Assembly (NCBI RefSeq): GCF_016481275.1
Contig: NZ_JAEMNW010000004.1
Span: 248,001 to 312,000, forward strand
Source of the DNA: Antrihabitans auranticaus
GTDB lineage: Bacteria; Actinomycetota; Actinomycetes; Mycobacteriales; Mycobacteriaceae
Direction: 5' to 3'
Length of the DNA: 64,000 bases
In this document: positions 19,244 to 28,083 of the stretch, in pieces
Numbering within the stretch: the stretch's first letter is position 1
Layout of the letters: every line of letters starts with the position of its first letter
The notes under the pieces: generated by a model
What the model was told of the DNA's origin: nothing
Seen by the model: the letters and a program-made list of their open reading frames with translations, nothing else
Databases searched by the model: none
Made by a program: the position numbers and the translations under genes

Positions 19244-20439
19244 TCAGCCTTTCACGCAGAGCACCTGCCGCAGCGTCGCGACGACGTCGACAAGATCGGC
19301 CTGAGCCGCGATGACCTTGTCGATGTCCTTGTACGCAGCCGGGATCTCGTCGATGACCCCCGCGTCCTTGCGGGACTCGACGCCCTCGGTCTGGGCGATG
19401 AGGTCCGCAACCGTGAACTGTCGCTTCGCCGCGTTGCGACTCATCCGCCGGCCGGCGCCGTGCGACGCGGACTGGAAGGATTCCGCGTTGCCCTTTCCGC
19501 GCACGACATAGGAGCGTGTGCCCATCGAACCCGGGATCAGCGCCAGCTGACCGTAGCCGGCACGCACCGCACCCTTGCGGGTGACGAGCAGCTGCTCACC
19601 GTCGATCGTCTCCTCCGACACGTAGTTGTGATGGCACGAGATCGGCTCGTCGAAACGCACCTGCGGCAGTTCTGCGCGGACCGCCCGGCAGATCAGCCCG
19701 AGCATGACGGCGCGGTTGCGCGCCGCGTACTCCTGCGCCCATTCCAGATCCCGCCGGTACGCGGTCATTTCGGCTGTGCCCGAGACAAATACGGCGAGGT
19801 CCCGGTCGGGGAGACCGACGTTGTGCGGCAGCCCGCGAGCGATCGCCATGTGCCGCTCGGCGAGTTCCTTGCCGATGTTCCGGCTACCCGAGTGCAGCAG
19901 AATCCATACGGCATCCTGCTCGTCGAGGCATACCTCGATGAAGTGGTTGCCACCGCCGAGCGAACCGATCTGGTTGTGCGCCTTGCCTTCCAGCTTCTGC
20001 ACGTCGCTGTGCAGCGACGTGAACGCACCCCAGAAGCGGTCCCAGCCGGTCCGCAGGCGTGGCGCGTCGAACTGCAGCTTGCGCACATCGACCGCAGACT
20101 TGTGCGCAGCGAAGCCGACCGGTACCGCGGCTTCGATGCGCGACCGCAGCCGAGACAGGTCGTCGGGCAGGTCGGCAGCGGTGAGGCTCGTCCTGACACT
20201 CTCCATACCGCAACCGATGTCGACGCCGACGGCAGCGGGGGCCACCGCGTCGCGCATCGCGATCACGGACCCGACCGTCGCACCTTGCCCAGGTGCACGT
20301 CGGGCATGACGCGGACACCGTGCACCCACTGCAGGTTCGCGATGTTGCGCAGCTGTTGCAGGGCCGCCTGATCGATCTCCGCTTCGGGTGCCCACATCAG
20401 CGTCTTCGCTCGCGTTCCACGCAGCTCGACGGGAAACAT
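19244..20439 (-). pseudogene. rtcB: RtcB RNA ligase, broken by a 1-nt frameshift
   Basis: RtcB joins 2',3'-cyclic phosphate RNA ends to 5'-OH ends using GTP and Mn2+. Translation from ATG 20439 (RBS AGGAAGGAC) gives MFPVELRGTRAKTLMWAPEA and continues to MPDVHLGK at about residue 52, then meets a stop. One G is missing near 20283/20284 (AAGGTGCG instead of AAGGGTGCG); restoring it joins this to GATVGSVIAMRDAV and the rest, 398 aa in all. Metal and active-site residues remain in the second part: GVDIGCGM (Asp, Cys), GGGNHF, HSGSRN and the guanylylated His in SHGAGRRMSR. Either a real inactivating mutation or a sequencing error. Translation of the second part alone from an in-frame upstream codon would give an unrelated N-terminus. 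Confidence 0.85.
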
Positions 20440-20670
20440 CGGTCCGTCCTTCCTGTTGTTGTGACCGGAACAACAGTAGGTAGCGAGATCCGTTGGCGCA
20501 TCCGATTATCCGCTGATCCGGTGCGGGCTCCGCCGAGCGGCGTGCCAAGACACGGTCCGGCGGGACCTCGCAGTCCAGCCGAGCCGACTATCCTCGAGCT
20601 TTACACCCGCCGGCGCTTGCCATCGCGCGCAGGCGGGTATCGCCACCGAACGTCTGAGAAGGGACGCCCA

Positions 20671-22071
20671 GTGTCCGACCCGATGGATCCGAGCGTGCTT
20701 CGCTCCGTGCTGGAGCGGTCGCCGGATCTCGTCATGTTGTCGGAATTCAAGACTGGGCGCGTGCTGTATCTGAATCCCGCCGGGGTCCGCCTCGTCGGTC
20801 TCGCGGACCTGGCCGACGCGTGCTCCCGCTGCACCGCCGACTTCGTCACCGAGGCCGGTGCGGCGTTCAACGCCGAACTGGAAGCCGCAGTAGCGACTTC
20901 GGGCGATTGGTCCGGTTTCAGCGAAATCAACCACTTCGGTACGGGCGAGGCGATCCCGGTGACGATTTCGGTGTTCGTGCTGCACCGCACCGAGGAGGGA
21001 CCAGCCGTCATCGTCACAACGGCACGTGACTACAGAGACTCGCGACGCCAGGAGCGCCGGCTTCAGCAGGCGCTGGAAGCCGCGGCTTACCGTGCGCGCG
21101 AACAGCAGTCGCTCGCAGCGTTGAGCCAGCTGGCCGTCAGCGCAGATCTGGACACGGTGCTGTCGGCGGCAACGGCGGCCGCGTCGGCGATGGTCGGGAT
21201 GGAGTGCTCGTCGATAGCGCGTTACGACGCCAACGCCGACACCCTCGCGGTGGTCGCCTACAGCGGTCAGCCGCCGCGGCCGCAGAGTTTGCCGTGCGGC
21301 GCGGGATCGCAGGCGGGATATGCGTGGTCGACCGGGTCGGTAGTCGTCTCGCGGAATCGGGCGTCCGAAACCCGTTTTGCGACAACGGGTATGGCCGCTC
21401 GGGGACTGAAGAGTGGGGTGAGCATGCCGATCGGGGAGAGTCTTGCATGGGGCGTGCTCACGGCCCATAGTTCGAAAGTGCGCGAGTATTCGGCGCGCGA
21501 CCTTGCCTTTCTGCGCTCGGTTTCGAGCGTCGTGTCGGCAGCGATCCGCCGGATCGAGCTCGAAACCAGGCTCCGCCACCAAAGCCTTCACGACCCGCTG
21601 ACCGGACTGCCCAATCGGGTGCTCGCATTTCAGCGCATCGAGGAGGCCTTGGACCGGGCGCGCGAATTCGGCACCCGATTCGCCCTGCTCCTGATCGATC
21701 TCGACGACTTCAAGACGATCAACGACAGCCTCGGACACACCGCCGGAGACGCGGCCCTCGCCGGATTGGCGCAACGCCTCGCAGCGGTCGTCCGGCCCAG
21801 TGACACGGTCGCCCGCCTCGGCTGCGACGAGTTCGTAGTCGTCTGCGTCGACATCGACAATTCGGAAGCCGCTATCGAGATCGTGCGGCGGATAAACACC
21901 GCGATCACAGACGGCCACAAGGGCAACTCGGCCGCCTTCAGCGCGAGCATCGGCGTCGCGCTGTCCGACACGTCGAGCACACCGGACGATCTGATTCGCC
22001 GAGCCGATCAGGCGATGTACAACGCGAAAGCGCTTGGGCCGGGACAGTATTCGGTGTACGAGCACGCCTGA
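20671..22071 (+). CDS. PAS-GAF-GGDEF diguanylate cyclase-like protein
   Basis: Putative cyclic-di-GMP synthase of 466 aa. An N-terminal PAS domain (about residues 8-125) is followed by a GAF domain (about 150-290) and a GGDEF domain (about 305-466). The GGDEF site reads RLGCDEF, with Cys in place of the second Gly, while LIDLDDFKTINDSLGHTAGD and the product-inhibition RxxD motif (RPSD, five residues before GCDEF) are intact. Catalytic activity is therefore uncertain. The GTG at 20671 has GAAGGGAC upstream; the ATG four codons later is an alternative. No transmembrane segment is visible, so it should be a cytosolic sensor. Confidence 0.88.
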   Translation: MSDPMDPSVLRSVLERSPDLVMLSEFKTGRVLYLNPAGVRLVGLADLADACSRCTADFVTEAGAAFNAELEAAVATSGDWSGFSEINHFGTGEAIPVTISVFVLHRTEEGPAVIVTTARDYRDSRRQERRLQQALEAAAYRAREQQSLAALSQLAVSADLDTVLSAATAAASAMVGMECSSIARYDANADTLAVVAYSGQPPRPQSLPCGAGSQAGYAWSTGSVVVSRNRASETRFATTGMAARGLKSGVSMPIGESLAWGVLTAHSSKVREYSARDLAFLRSVSSVVSAAIRRIELETRLRHQSLHDPLTGLPNRVLAFQRIEEALDRAREFGTRFALLLIDLDDFKTINDSLGHTAGDAALAGLAQRLAAVVRPSDTVARLGCDEFVVVCVDIDNSEAAIEIVRRINTAITDGHKGNSAAFSASIGVALSDTSSTPDDLIRRADQAMYNAKALGPGQYSVYEHA

Positions 22072-22098
22072 GCCGGGTTCGTCGTTCCCTGCTTTGCC

Positions 22099-22229
22099 GG
22101 GTCGCGTCCTGCCGCGCCGGTCGGGTCCTGACGCGCCGGTCGGGTCCTGCCGAACCGCCGGTCGGGTTCTGATGCGCCGGTCGGGTCCTGCCTGACGCGC
22201 CGGTCGGGTTCTGACGCGCCGGTCGCACA
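22099..22229. repeat. Degenerate tandem repeat of about 20 nt
   Basis: Between the GGDEF gene and rbsK the unit GCGCCGGTCGGGTYCTGAC recurs about six times with 18-23 nt spacing and small changes (GGGTCCTG or GGGTTCTG). No credible gene covers it; the long reverse ORFs across it are low-complexity by-products. Function unknown. Confidence 0.7.
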
Positions 22230-22239
22230 CCGGCTAGGG

Positions 22240-22277
22240 AGTCGCACCGAAAATAGGGCCCAAAACTCGGTGCGACT
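22240..22277. terminator. Inverted repeat between convergent genes
   Basis: AGTCGCACCGA (22240-22250) pairs perfectly with TCGGTGCGACT (22267-22277) across a 16-nt AT-richer spacer. It lies between the convergent GGDEF and rbsK genes, so it is probably a bidirectional transcript end or a dispersed intergenic palindrome. It has no T-tract directly after the stem. Confidence 0.55.
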
Positions 22278-22310
22278 GCCGAGTCGGGGTGCGGTTGGGG
22301 GCTGGAGGGA

Positions 22311-22373
22311 CGGGGGAGTCGACAGTGGGGACGGGGGAGTCGGCGGTGGGGGCGGGGGAGTCGGCGGAGGCGG
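22311..22373. repeat. G-rich 21-nt tandem repeat (three units)
   Basis: GGGGGAGTCG recurs at 22312, 22333 and 22354, an exact 21-nt period, in a stretch with many runs of three to five G on the plus strand. The density of G runs could allow G-quadruplex formation on the plus strand, i.e. in the mRNA of the GGDEF gene if it reads through. No gene is visible here. Confidence 0.65.
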
Positions 22374-22400
22374 GGGCTAGAGGTGCGAACCGACCGCCCG

Positions 22401-23291
22401 TCAGTGCGCGGTCAGGGTGAGAGCCGCTTCGATCTGCTCTGCCGTGGGCATCGAGGTGCTTGCGCCGGGGACGGTTGTGGCCAGCGCACCTGCCGCGCAG
22501 GCCCACATCAGGGCGTGTTCGGGTCCGCGGCTCCAGGCGACTGCGAGCGCGCCGACGAAGGCGTCACCTGCACCCGTGGTGTCCACGGCCTCGACCGGCA
22601 CCGATTCGGCGGCCAGTTGTTCGCCGTCCGGTCCGCGGTAGCTCACTCCCGCGGGGCCGAGGGTCGTGATCACATGCGGGACGCTCGCGAGCACGTCCTT
22701 GCCGAGTTGCTCGGCTTCCAGGTGATTCAGGACGAGGACGTCGACGCAGGTCAGCAGCTCGGGAGGCAATTCCTGGACCGGCGAGGGGTTGAGCAGCACC
22801 GCGGTCCCGTGGGCCCGAGCGTGCTTCACGCCCACGAGCACCGTCTCGAGGGGAATCTCGAGTTGGCAGACCAGGGTGTCGGCGTCGGCGATCGCCTCGA
22901 GTTCCTGCTCGGTGAGTTCGAGAAGGCTCGCGTTCGCATCGGCGACGACGATGATGCTGTTCTCGCCGGATCTGTTGACGGTGATCATCGCTACCCCGCT
23001 GGGCCCTTCGACCTCGCGCAGCAGTTCGGTTCCGACGTCGTTGAGCACGAGCGTTTCGCGCAGTTCCAGAGCGAAGGTGTCGTCGCCGACCGCCCCGATG
23101 AATTCGACCTCGCCGCCCGCGCGCGCAACCGCTATCGCCTGATTGAGGCCTTTGCCACCCGGAATGGTCGCGAACGTGGCACCGAGCACCGTTTCGCCTG
23201 GCATCGGGAGCCGTTCGGTCGTCGTGACCAGGTCCATATTGGCGCTACCGAGAACCGTGATTTTCGGTCCCGCCACCTCTGCAGTGGTCAT
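22401..23291 (-). CDS. rbsK: Ribokinase (PfkB family)
   Basis: Phosphorylates ribose at O5. The 296-aa protein has the ribokinase opening VLGSANMDLVTTTERLPMPG, the GGKGLNQAIAVARAGG signature near residue 45, NPSPVQELP, LNHLEAEQLG, and the ATP-site DTTGAGDAFVGALAV motif with the catalytic Asp near residue 247. Start at ATG 23291, which sits 7 nt behind a TANNNT box; a GTG three codons upstream would lie at the transcription start itself. It is divergent from proA, with about 80 nt between. Confidence 0.93.
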   Translation of the reverse strand: MTTAEVAGPKITVLGSANMDLVTTTERLPMPGETVLGATFATIPGGKGLNQAIAVARAGGEVEFIGAVGDDTFALELRETLVLNDVGTELLREVEGPSGVAMITVNRSGENSIIVVADANASLLELTEQELEAIADADTLVCQLEIPLETVLVGVKHARAHGTAVLLNPSPVQELPPELLTCVDVLVLNHLEAEQLGKDVLASVPHVITTLGPAGVSYRGPDGEQLAAESVPVEAVDTTGAGDAFVGALAVAWSRGPEHALMWACAAGALATTVPGASTSMPTAEQIEAALTLTAH

Positions 23292-23298
23292 ATTGCTC

Positions 23299-23304
23299 AC
23301 GCTA
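23299..23304 (-). promoter_or_regulatory. -10 box for leaderless rbsK transcript
   Basis: On the minus strand TAGCGT ends 7 nt before the rbsK ATG at 23291, matching the TANNNT leaderless arrangement and supporting that start. Confidence 0.45.
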
Positions 23305-23360
23305 GCCGGTACAGGCCGATTTCGTGCGCAGGCGCGAACGAGACGTCGAACGCGTGAAAG

Positions 23361-23366
23361 TACGCT
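23361..23366 (+). promoter_or_regulatory. -10 box for leaderless proA transcript
   Basis: TACGCT ends 6 nt before the proA ATG at 23373. No Shine-Dalgarno sequence is present. Confidence 0.45.
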
Positions 23367-23372
23367 GTAGCT

Positions 23373-24656
23373 ATGACGGCGGTGACCGATTCTGCGCAGG
23401 TGAACACAAATTCGGACGATGTACGAGAGTTGGTACACGCGGCCGCCCGGCGGGCGCGTGTCGCGTCCCGCGTTCTCGCGCTGTTGACGACCGCGGAGAA
23501 GAATCGTGCACTGCATGCGGCGGCCGATGCCGTGCTTGCGGCGGCGGACACGATTCTCGAGGCCAACTCCGCGGACATCGACAACGCCAGGGAGGGTGGC
23601 ACCGGCGAATCGCTGCTGGACCGACTCAGGCTGACGAGCGCGCGAATCGACGGCATCGCCGCGGGTCTGCGCCAGGTCGCGGGTCTTCCGGATCCGGTAG
23701 GCGACGTGGTCCGCGGGTCTACTCTGCCGAACGGCTTGGAGATTCGGCAGGTCCGCGTGCCGCTGGGTGTCGTCGGCATGGTGTACGAGGCGCGGCCGAA
23801 TGTCACCGTCGACGCCTTCGGGCTCGCCTTGAAATCCGGGAATGCCGCGCTGCTGCGGGGGTCCTCGTCTGCTGCGCTGTCGAATCAGGCGCTCGTGACG
23901 GTTCTGCGCGATTCGCTCACCGCGAGCGGCCTGCCCGCCGATTCGGTCCAGTTGCTGCCCAGCGCGGACCGCTCGAGCGTCACACACCTGATCCAGGCCC
24001 GCGGGCTGGTCGACGTTGTCATCCCGCGTGGCGGCGCGGGCCTCATCAACGCCGTCGTTCGCGACGCAACCGTTCCGACGATCGAAACCGGCACCGGCAA
24101 CTGCCACGTGTACGTGCATGCCGCCGCCGATCTCGACATGGCGGAGAAGATTCTCATCAACTCCAAGACGCGCAGGACCAGTGTCTGCAATGCGGCGGAA
24201 ACGGTGCTGATCGACGACGCGATCGCCACGACCGCCGTGCCGAAGCTGATCGAGGCGCTGGAAAAGCACGGCGTGACGATTCACGGAGACCTGCCCGGGC
24301 TCATCCCCGCCAACGAGGACGACTGGTCGAACGAATATCTCTCGCTCGACGTTGCACTCAAAGTGGTGGACGACCTCGACGCGGCGGTGGCGCACATCGA
24401 CCGCTACGGCACCGGGCACACGGATGCGATCGTGACCGCCGACCTCGCCGCGGCCCGTGAGTTCACCGCGCGCGTGGATTCGGCAGCGGTCATGGTGAAC
24501 GCTTCGACGGCGTTCACTGATGGCGAGCAATTCGGCTTCGGTGCCGAAATCGGAATCTCGACGCAGAAGCTGCACGCGCGCGGACCCATGGGTCTGCCCG
24601 AGCTGACTTCGACCAAGTGGATCGTGTGGGGCGACGGACAGACCAGGCCTGCGTGA
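23373..24656 (+). CDS. proA: Gamma-glutamyl phosphate reductase
   Basis: NADPH-dependent reduction of glutamyl-5-phosphate to glutamate semialdehyde, the second step of proline synthesis. The 427-aa aldehyde-dehydrogenase-fold protein has [20 protein letters not shown] near residue 130, [24 protein letters not shown], the catalytic Cys in [13 protein letters not shown] near residue 272, and [19 protein letters not shown] at the C-terminus, all standard for ProA. moxR starts 27 nt downstream. Confidence 0.97.
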   Translation: MTAVTDSAQVNTNSDDVRELVHAAARRARVASRVLALLTTAEKNRALHAAADAVLAAADTILEANSADIDNAREGGTGESLLDRLRLTSARIDGIAAGLRQVAGLPDPVGDVVRGSTLPNGLEIRQVRVPLGVVGMVYEARPNVTVDAFGLALKSGNAALLRGSSSAALSNQALVTVLRDSLTASGLPADSVQLLPSADRSSVTHLIQARGLVDVVIPRGGAGLINAVVRDATVPTIETGTGNCHVYVHAAADLDMAEKILINSKTRRTSVCNAAETVLIDDAIATTAVPKLIEALEKHGVTIHGDLPGLIPANEDDWSNEYLSLDVALKVVDDLDAAVAHIDRYGTGHTDAIVTADLAAAREFTARVDSAAVMVNASTAFTDGEQFGFGAEIGISTQKLHARGPMGLPELTSTKWIVWGDGQTRPA

Positions 24657-24683
24657 TCACCACCGAAGTGACGGGACAGACAC

Positions 24684-25565
24684 ATGGATAAAGCAGCTCC
24701 GGCGCAGCAGCCGTTCTTTTCGTCGGTCGACGACGTCATCGCGCGGCTGGCCGAGACCGGCTACCTCGCGAACAAGGGCACGGCGACCGCTGTTTTCCTC
24801 GCTGACCGGCTCGGCAAGCCGTTGCTGATCGAAGGTCCGGCCGGCGTCGGGAAGACCGAGCTCGCTCGCGCCGTCGCGCAGACCAGCGGTGCCGAACTGG
24901 TCCGGCTGCAGTGTTACGAAGGTGTCGACGAGGCTCGCGCGCTCTACGAGTGGAATCACGCGAAGCAGATCCTGCGCATCCAGGCGTCGTCGGAAAATCA
25001 TTGGGAAGAGACGAAGCAGGATGTCTTCTCCGAGGAGTTCCTGCTTTCCCGGCCGCTGCTGACCGCTATTCGACGCACCGAGCCGACCGTCCTCCTCATC
25101 GATGAGACCGACAAGGCCGACGTCGAGATCGAGGGCCTGCTGCTCGAAGTACTGAGCGATTTCGCAGTGACGGTTCCAGAACTCGGCACTATCGTCGCGA
25201 CGCGCAAGCCGTTCGTCGTCCTCACGTCGAATGCGACTCGCGAGCTATCGGAAGCCCTGAAGCGCCGCTGCCTCTTTCTGCACCTCGATTTCCCGGACGA
25301 GGACCTCGAACGACGGATCCTTGCGAGTCGCGTTCCCGAGTTGCCGCAGGCCGTTGCCCAGCAGATGGTCCGGACGATTCGAGTGCTTCGTGGCATGCAG
25401 CTCAAGAAGCTGCCCTCGGTCGCGGAGACGATCGACTGGGGTCGCACGTTGCTGGCGCTCGGGATGGACACGCTCGACGACGAGGCGGTGCGGTCGACCT
25501 TGGGCGTCGTGCTCAAGCATCACGCCGATCATCAGAAGGCGACCGCGGAGTTGAAACTGAATTGA
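24684..25565 (+). CDS. MoxR-family AAA+ ATPase
   Basis: A 293-aa AAA+ chaperone-like ATPase with Walker A GPAGVGKTELA near residue 52, Walker B VLLIDETDKAD near 137, sensor 1 TSNATRELSEAL, and an arginine finger in LKRRCL. MoxR proteins usually work with VWA-domain partners to activate metalloenzymes or membrane complexes. The next gene is such a VWA protein and overlaps it by 4 nt, so they form a functional pair. Target unknown; no metalloenzyme subunit is nearby. Confidence 0.92.
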   Translation: MDKAAPAQQPFFSSVDDVIARLAETGYLANKGTATAVFLADRLGKPLLIEGPAGVGKTELARAVAQTSGAELVRLQCYEGVDEARALYEWNHAKQILRIQASSENHWEETKQDVFSEEFLLSRPLLTAIRRTEPTVLLIDETDKADVEIEGLLLEVLSDFAVTVPELGTIVATRKPFVVLTSNATRELSEALKRRCLFLHLDFPDEDLERRILASRVPELPQAVAQQMVRTIRVLRGMQLKKLPSVAETIDWGRTLLALGMDTLDDEAVRSTLGVVLKHHADHQKATAELKLN

Positions 25566-26977
25566 CCAAACCGCTTGCACCGCATGGGCTTCCAGGGCAT
25601 CTTGTTGCTTTCGTCGAAGCCCTGCGCAAGCGTGGCATTCCGGTAGGGCCGTCCGAGACGGTCGACGCAGGACATGTCGTCTCGGTGCTCGACCTCCTCG
25701 ACCGCGAAGTGCTGCGCGAAGGTTTGGCGTGCGCGCTGGTTCGCCGGCCCACCCATCGGCCGACCTTCGACGGGATGTTCGACCTGTGGTTTCCCGCCGC
25801 GATCGGGGTCAGGGAGTCCAGCCCGGACGACATCGAGCTGCCGCGAACACCTGACGGTCAGGTCGACCTAAACGCACTTCGGGAGCTGATCGCCAACCTC
25901 CTCATCGACGATTCCCCGCAGGCCGCGGAGATCGCCGCCCAGTTGGTCGACCAGCTCGGCCAGTACCAATCCGCCAACGGACCGTCGTTCTCGGCCTATC
26001 AGACCCTGCGCGAAGTGCAGCCCGAGACGCTGTTGCGCAAGATTCTCGACGGCCTGCTCGGGCAGCAGGGCCAAGCCAAAGACGACGATCCCGATGCGAA
26101 TCTGGCGGCCGAAGTCGCGCGGCGGACTGCTGCGCAGCGGATCGCGGACTTCCGCAAGATGGTCGAGGCGGAGACCCGGCGCCGCTCGGCCGAACGCCTG
26201 GGCAAGGAACGCGTCGCGAACTACGGCGTGCCGAAACAGGCCGACGAGGTGGACTTCCTGCGTGCGTCCGACAGCGAGCTGACCCAGCTCAGGAGCAGCG
26301 TCAATGCGCTCGCACGACTGCTCGCCACACGGTTGGCCGCGCGCCGCAGGCGGGCCCGCGCTGGTGAGATCGACTTGCGCAAGACGCTGCGCAAATCGAT
26401 GTCGACGGGCGGCGTGCCCATCGATCTGGTCCAGCGCAAACCCCGCCGGACCCGTCCTGAGCTGGTAATTCTGTGTGATGTCTCGGGGTCGGTCGCGGGC
26501 TTCAGCAACTTCACGCTGTTGCTGGTTCATGCGTTGCGCGAGCAGTTCTCGAAGGTCCGGATTTTTGCGTTCATCGATTCCGCCGACGAGGTCACGCATT
26601 TGTTCGAGCCGAACGCAGATCTCGGCAAGTCGATGTGGCGAATCATCAACGAAGCGGACGTCATTCAGTTCGACGGCCACTCCGATTACGGCAACGCGTT
26701 CGGCGTCTTCACCGACAAGTTCGTTTCCAGCGTCACCAGCCGGACCTCCCTGCTCGTCCTCGGTGACGCACGTAACAATTACCGCGACCCGAACATCAAG
26801 GCGCTGCGCGAACTGGTGTCGGTCAGCAAGCACGCGCACTGGCTCAACCCGGAACAGCGCACGCAGTGGGGGTCGGGGGACTCCGCGGCCGACGTCTACC
26901 AGGACGTAATCGAGATGCACGAGTGCCGCTCCGCCAAACAGCTCACCGCGGTGGTTGCGGGTCTGCTTCCCGTTTGA
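25562..26977 (+). CDS. VWA domain protein (CoxE-like), MoxR partner
   Basis: A 471-aa protein with an N-terminal helical region, a basic/acidic central part (about 150-285), and a C-terminal von Willebrand A domain with the metal-ion-dependent adhesion site [11 protein letters not shown] (DxSxS) near residue 303. It resembles CoxE, which pairs with the MoxR-like CoxD in carbon monoxide dehydrogenase maturation; no cox genes are present here. The start codon is a TTG overlapping the moxR stop (TTGA), which implies coupled translation. Confidence 0.88.
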   Translation: MTKPLAPHGLPGHLVAFVEALRKRGIPVGPSETVDAGHVVSVLDLLDREVLREGLACALVRRPTHRPTFDGMFDLWFPAAIGVRESSPDDIELPRTPDGQVDLNALRELIANLLIDDSPQAAEIAAQLVDQLGQYQSANGPSFSAYQTLREVQPETLLRKILDGLLGQQGQAKDDDPDANLAAEVARRTAAQRIADFRKMVEAETRRRSAERLGKERVANYGVPKQADEVDFLRASDSELTQLRSSVNALARLLATRLAARRRRARAGEIDLRKTLRKSMSTGGVPIDLVQRKPRRTRPELVILCDVSGSVAGFSNFTLLLVHALREQFSKVRIFAFIDSADEVTHLFEPNADLGKSMWRIINEADVIQFDGHSDYGNAFGVFTDKFVSSVTSRTSLLVLGDARNNYRDPNIKALRELVSVSKHAHWLNPEQRTQWGSGDSAADVYQDVIEMHECRSAKQLTAVVAGLLPV

Positions 26978-26983
26978 GGGCCG

Positions 26984-26989
26984 TAAGCT
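26984..26989 (+). promoter_or_regulatory. -10 box upstream of nadD
   Basis: TAAGCT ends 8 nt before the GTG at 26998, compatible with a leaderless or near-leaderless nadD transcript that also covers rsfS, gpgP and octT. Confidence 0.4.
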
Positions 26990-26997
26990 GGTCACTC

Positions 26998-27699
26998 GTG
27001 CACAAGACCGGTATCCGCAGACTCGGCGTGATGGGTGGGACGTTCGACCCGATCCACCATGGCCACCTTGTCGCGGCCAGCGAAGTCGCGAACCGGTTCG
27101 CGCTCGACGAGGTCATCTTCGTGCCGACCGGACGGCCCTGGCAGAAGGATCGCGACCACGTCAGCCCGGCCGAAGATCGGTACCTGATGACGGTCATCGC
27201 GACCGCGTCGAACCCCAGATTCTCGGTGAGCCGGGTCGATGTCGATCGGGCGAAAGAGACGTATACGGTCGACACGCTGCGCGATATTCGCACCCAGAAT
27301 CCCGGTGCCGAGCTGTACTTCATCACCGGGGCCGACGCCCTCTCCAGCATCCTGTCGTGGCAGGACTGGGAGGAGCTTTTCGACCTCGCGAAGTTCGTCG
27401 GCGTGAGTCGCCCCGGCTACGAGCTGGGAATCGAGCACCTCGCCGAGCATCTGCCCAAGTATCCGGACGGTGCCATCACGCTGATGGAAATACCGGCGCT
27501 GGCAATCTCGTCGACGGATTGTCGGCAGCGCGCAGCAGACTCCCGGCCCGTCTGGTACCTCGTGCCCGACGGCGTCGTTCAGTACATATCCAAACGGCGC
27601 CTGTACGGGTCCGCCGGCGAGGCGACCGCAGACAGTTCGTCACCGATGTCGCCGCCAGTTGCACACTCGGCAGCATCGAACCATGTGGAAGGTAACTAA
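26998..27699 (+). CDS. nadD: Nicotinate-nucleotide adenylyltransferase
   Basis: Makes nicotinic acid adenine dinucleotide in NAD synthesis. The 233-aa nucleotidyltransferase has [19 protein letters not shown] with the ATP-binding Hx[28 protein letters not shown], and ISSTDCRQR near the C-terminus (usually ISSTDIR). A C-terminal extension of about 30 residues ([14 protein letters not shown] and on) follows the conserved fold. Start at GTG 26998; the ATG at 27031 would remove the first strand. The gene order nadD-rsfS-gpgP-octT is the M. tuberculosis one. Confidence 0.95.
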   Translation: MHKTGIRRLGVMGGTFDPIHHGHLVAASEVANRFALDEVIFVPTGRPWQKDRDHVSPAEDRYLMTVIATASNPRFSVSRVDVDRAKETYTVDTLRDIRTQNPGAELYFITGADALSSILSWQDWEELFDLAKFVGVSRPGYELGIEHLAEHLPKYPDGAITLMEIPALAISSTDCRQRAADSRPVWYLVPDGVVQYISKRRLYGSAGEATADSSSPMSPPVAHSAASNHVEGN

Positions 27700-28083
27700 G
27701 TGACCGCATCGAGCGAGGCCATCGAAATGGCATCCGTGGCAGCGCGGGCTGCGGACGAGAAGTTGGCGAACAACGTCGTGGTACTCGACGTATCCGAGCA
27801 GTTGGTGATCACGGATTGCTTCGTCATCGCCTCGGCGCCGAACGAGCGGCAGGTCAACGCCGTCGTCGACAATATCGAGGAGAAGCTGCGCGAGGCCGGC
27901 CACAAGCCGGTCCGACGCGAAGGCACCCGTGAGGGTCGCTGGACGCTGCTCGACTACATCGACGTCGTCGTGCATGTTCAGCACACCGACGAGCGCAACT
28001 TCTATGCGCTGGAGCGGCTCTGGAAGGACTGCCCGACCGTTCCGGTCACGGGGATCGGAGACGGGTCGAACCCTGATGAGTAA
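27700..28083 (+). CDS. rsfS: Ribosomal silencing factor RsfS
   Basis: Binds ribosomal protein L14 and blocks subunit joining in starvation. The 127-aa protein has the DUF143 core: VVLDVSEQLVITDCFVIASA, NERQVNAVVDNIEEKL, and EGRWTLLDYIDVVVHVQH. The GTG start directly abuts the nadD stop, and the 3' end overlaps the next gene by 8 nt. Confidence 0.95.
   Translation: MTASSEAIEMASVAARAADEKLANNVVVLDVSEQLVITDCFVIASAPNERQVNAVVDNIEEKLREAGHKPVRREGTREGRWTLLDYIDVVVHVQHTDERNFYALERLWKDCPTVPVTGIGDGSNPDE

Noticed and set aside
18830-20371. 513-codon plus-strand ORF opposite recQ and rtcB
   Set aside because: Its translation has no recognisable family, while the opposite strand holds complete helicase and RtcB motifs.
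20440-20548. Upstream extension of the second rtcB reading frame to 20548
   Set aside because: The peptide is not RtcB-like; the real N-terminus is in another frame and reaches ATG 20439, so the extension is only the out-of-frame reading beyond the frameshift.
23292-24575. 434-codon N-terminal extension of rbsK running over proA in reverse
   Set aside because: The ribokinase fold begins at VLGSANMDL; the extension is antisense to proA and has no conserved features.
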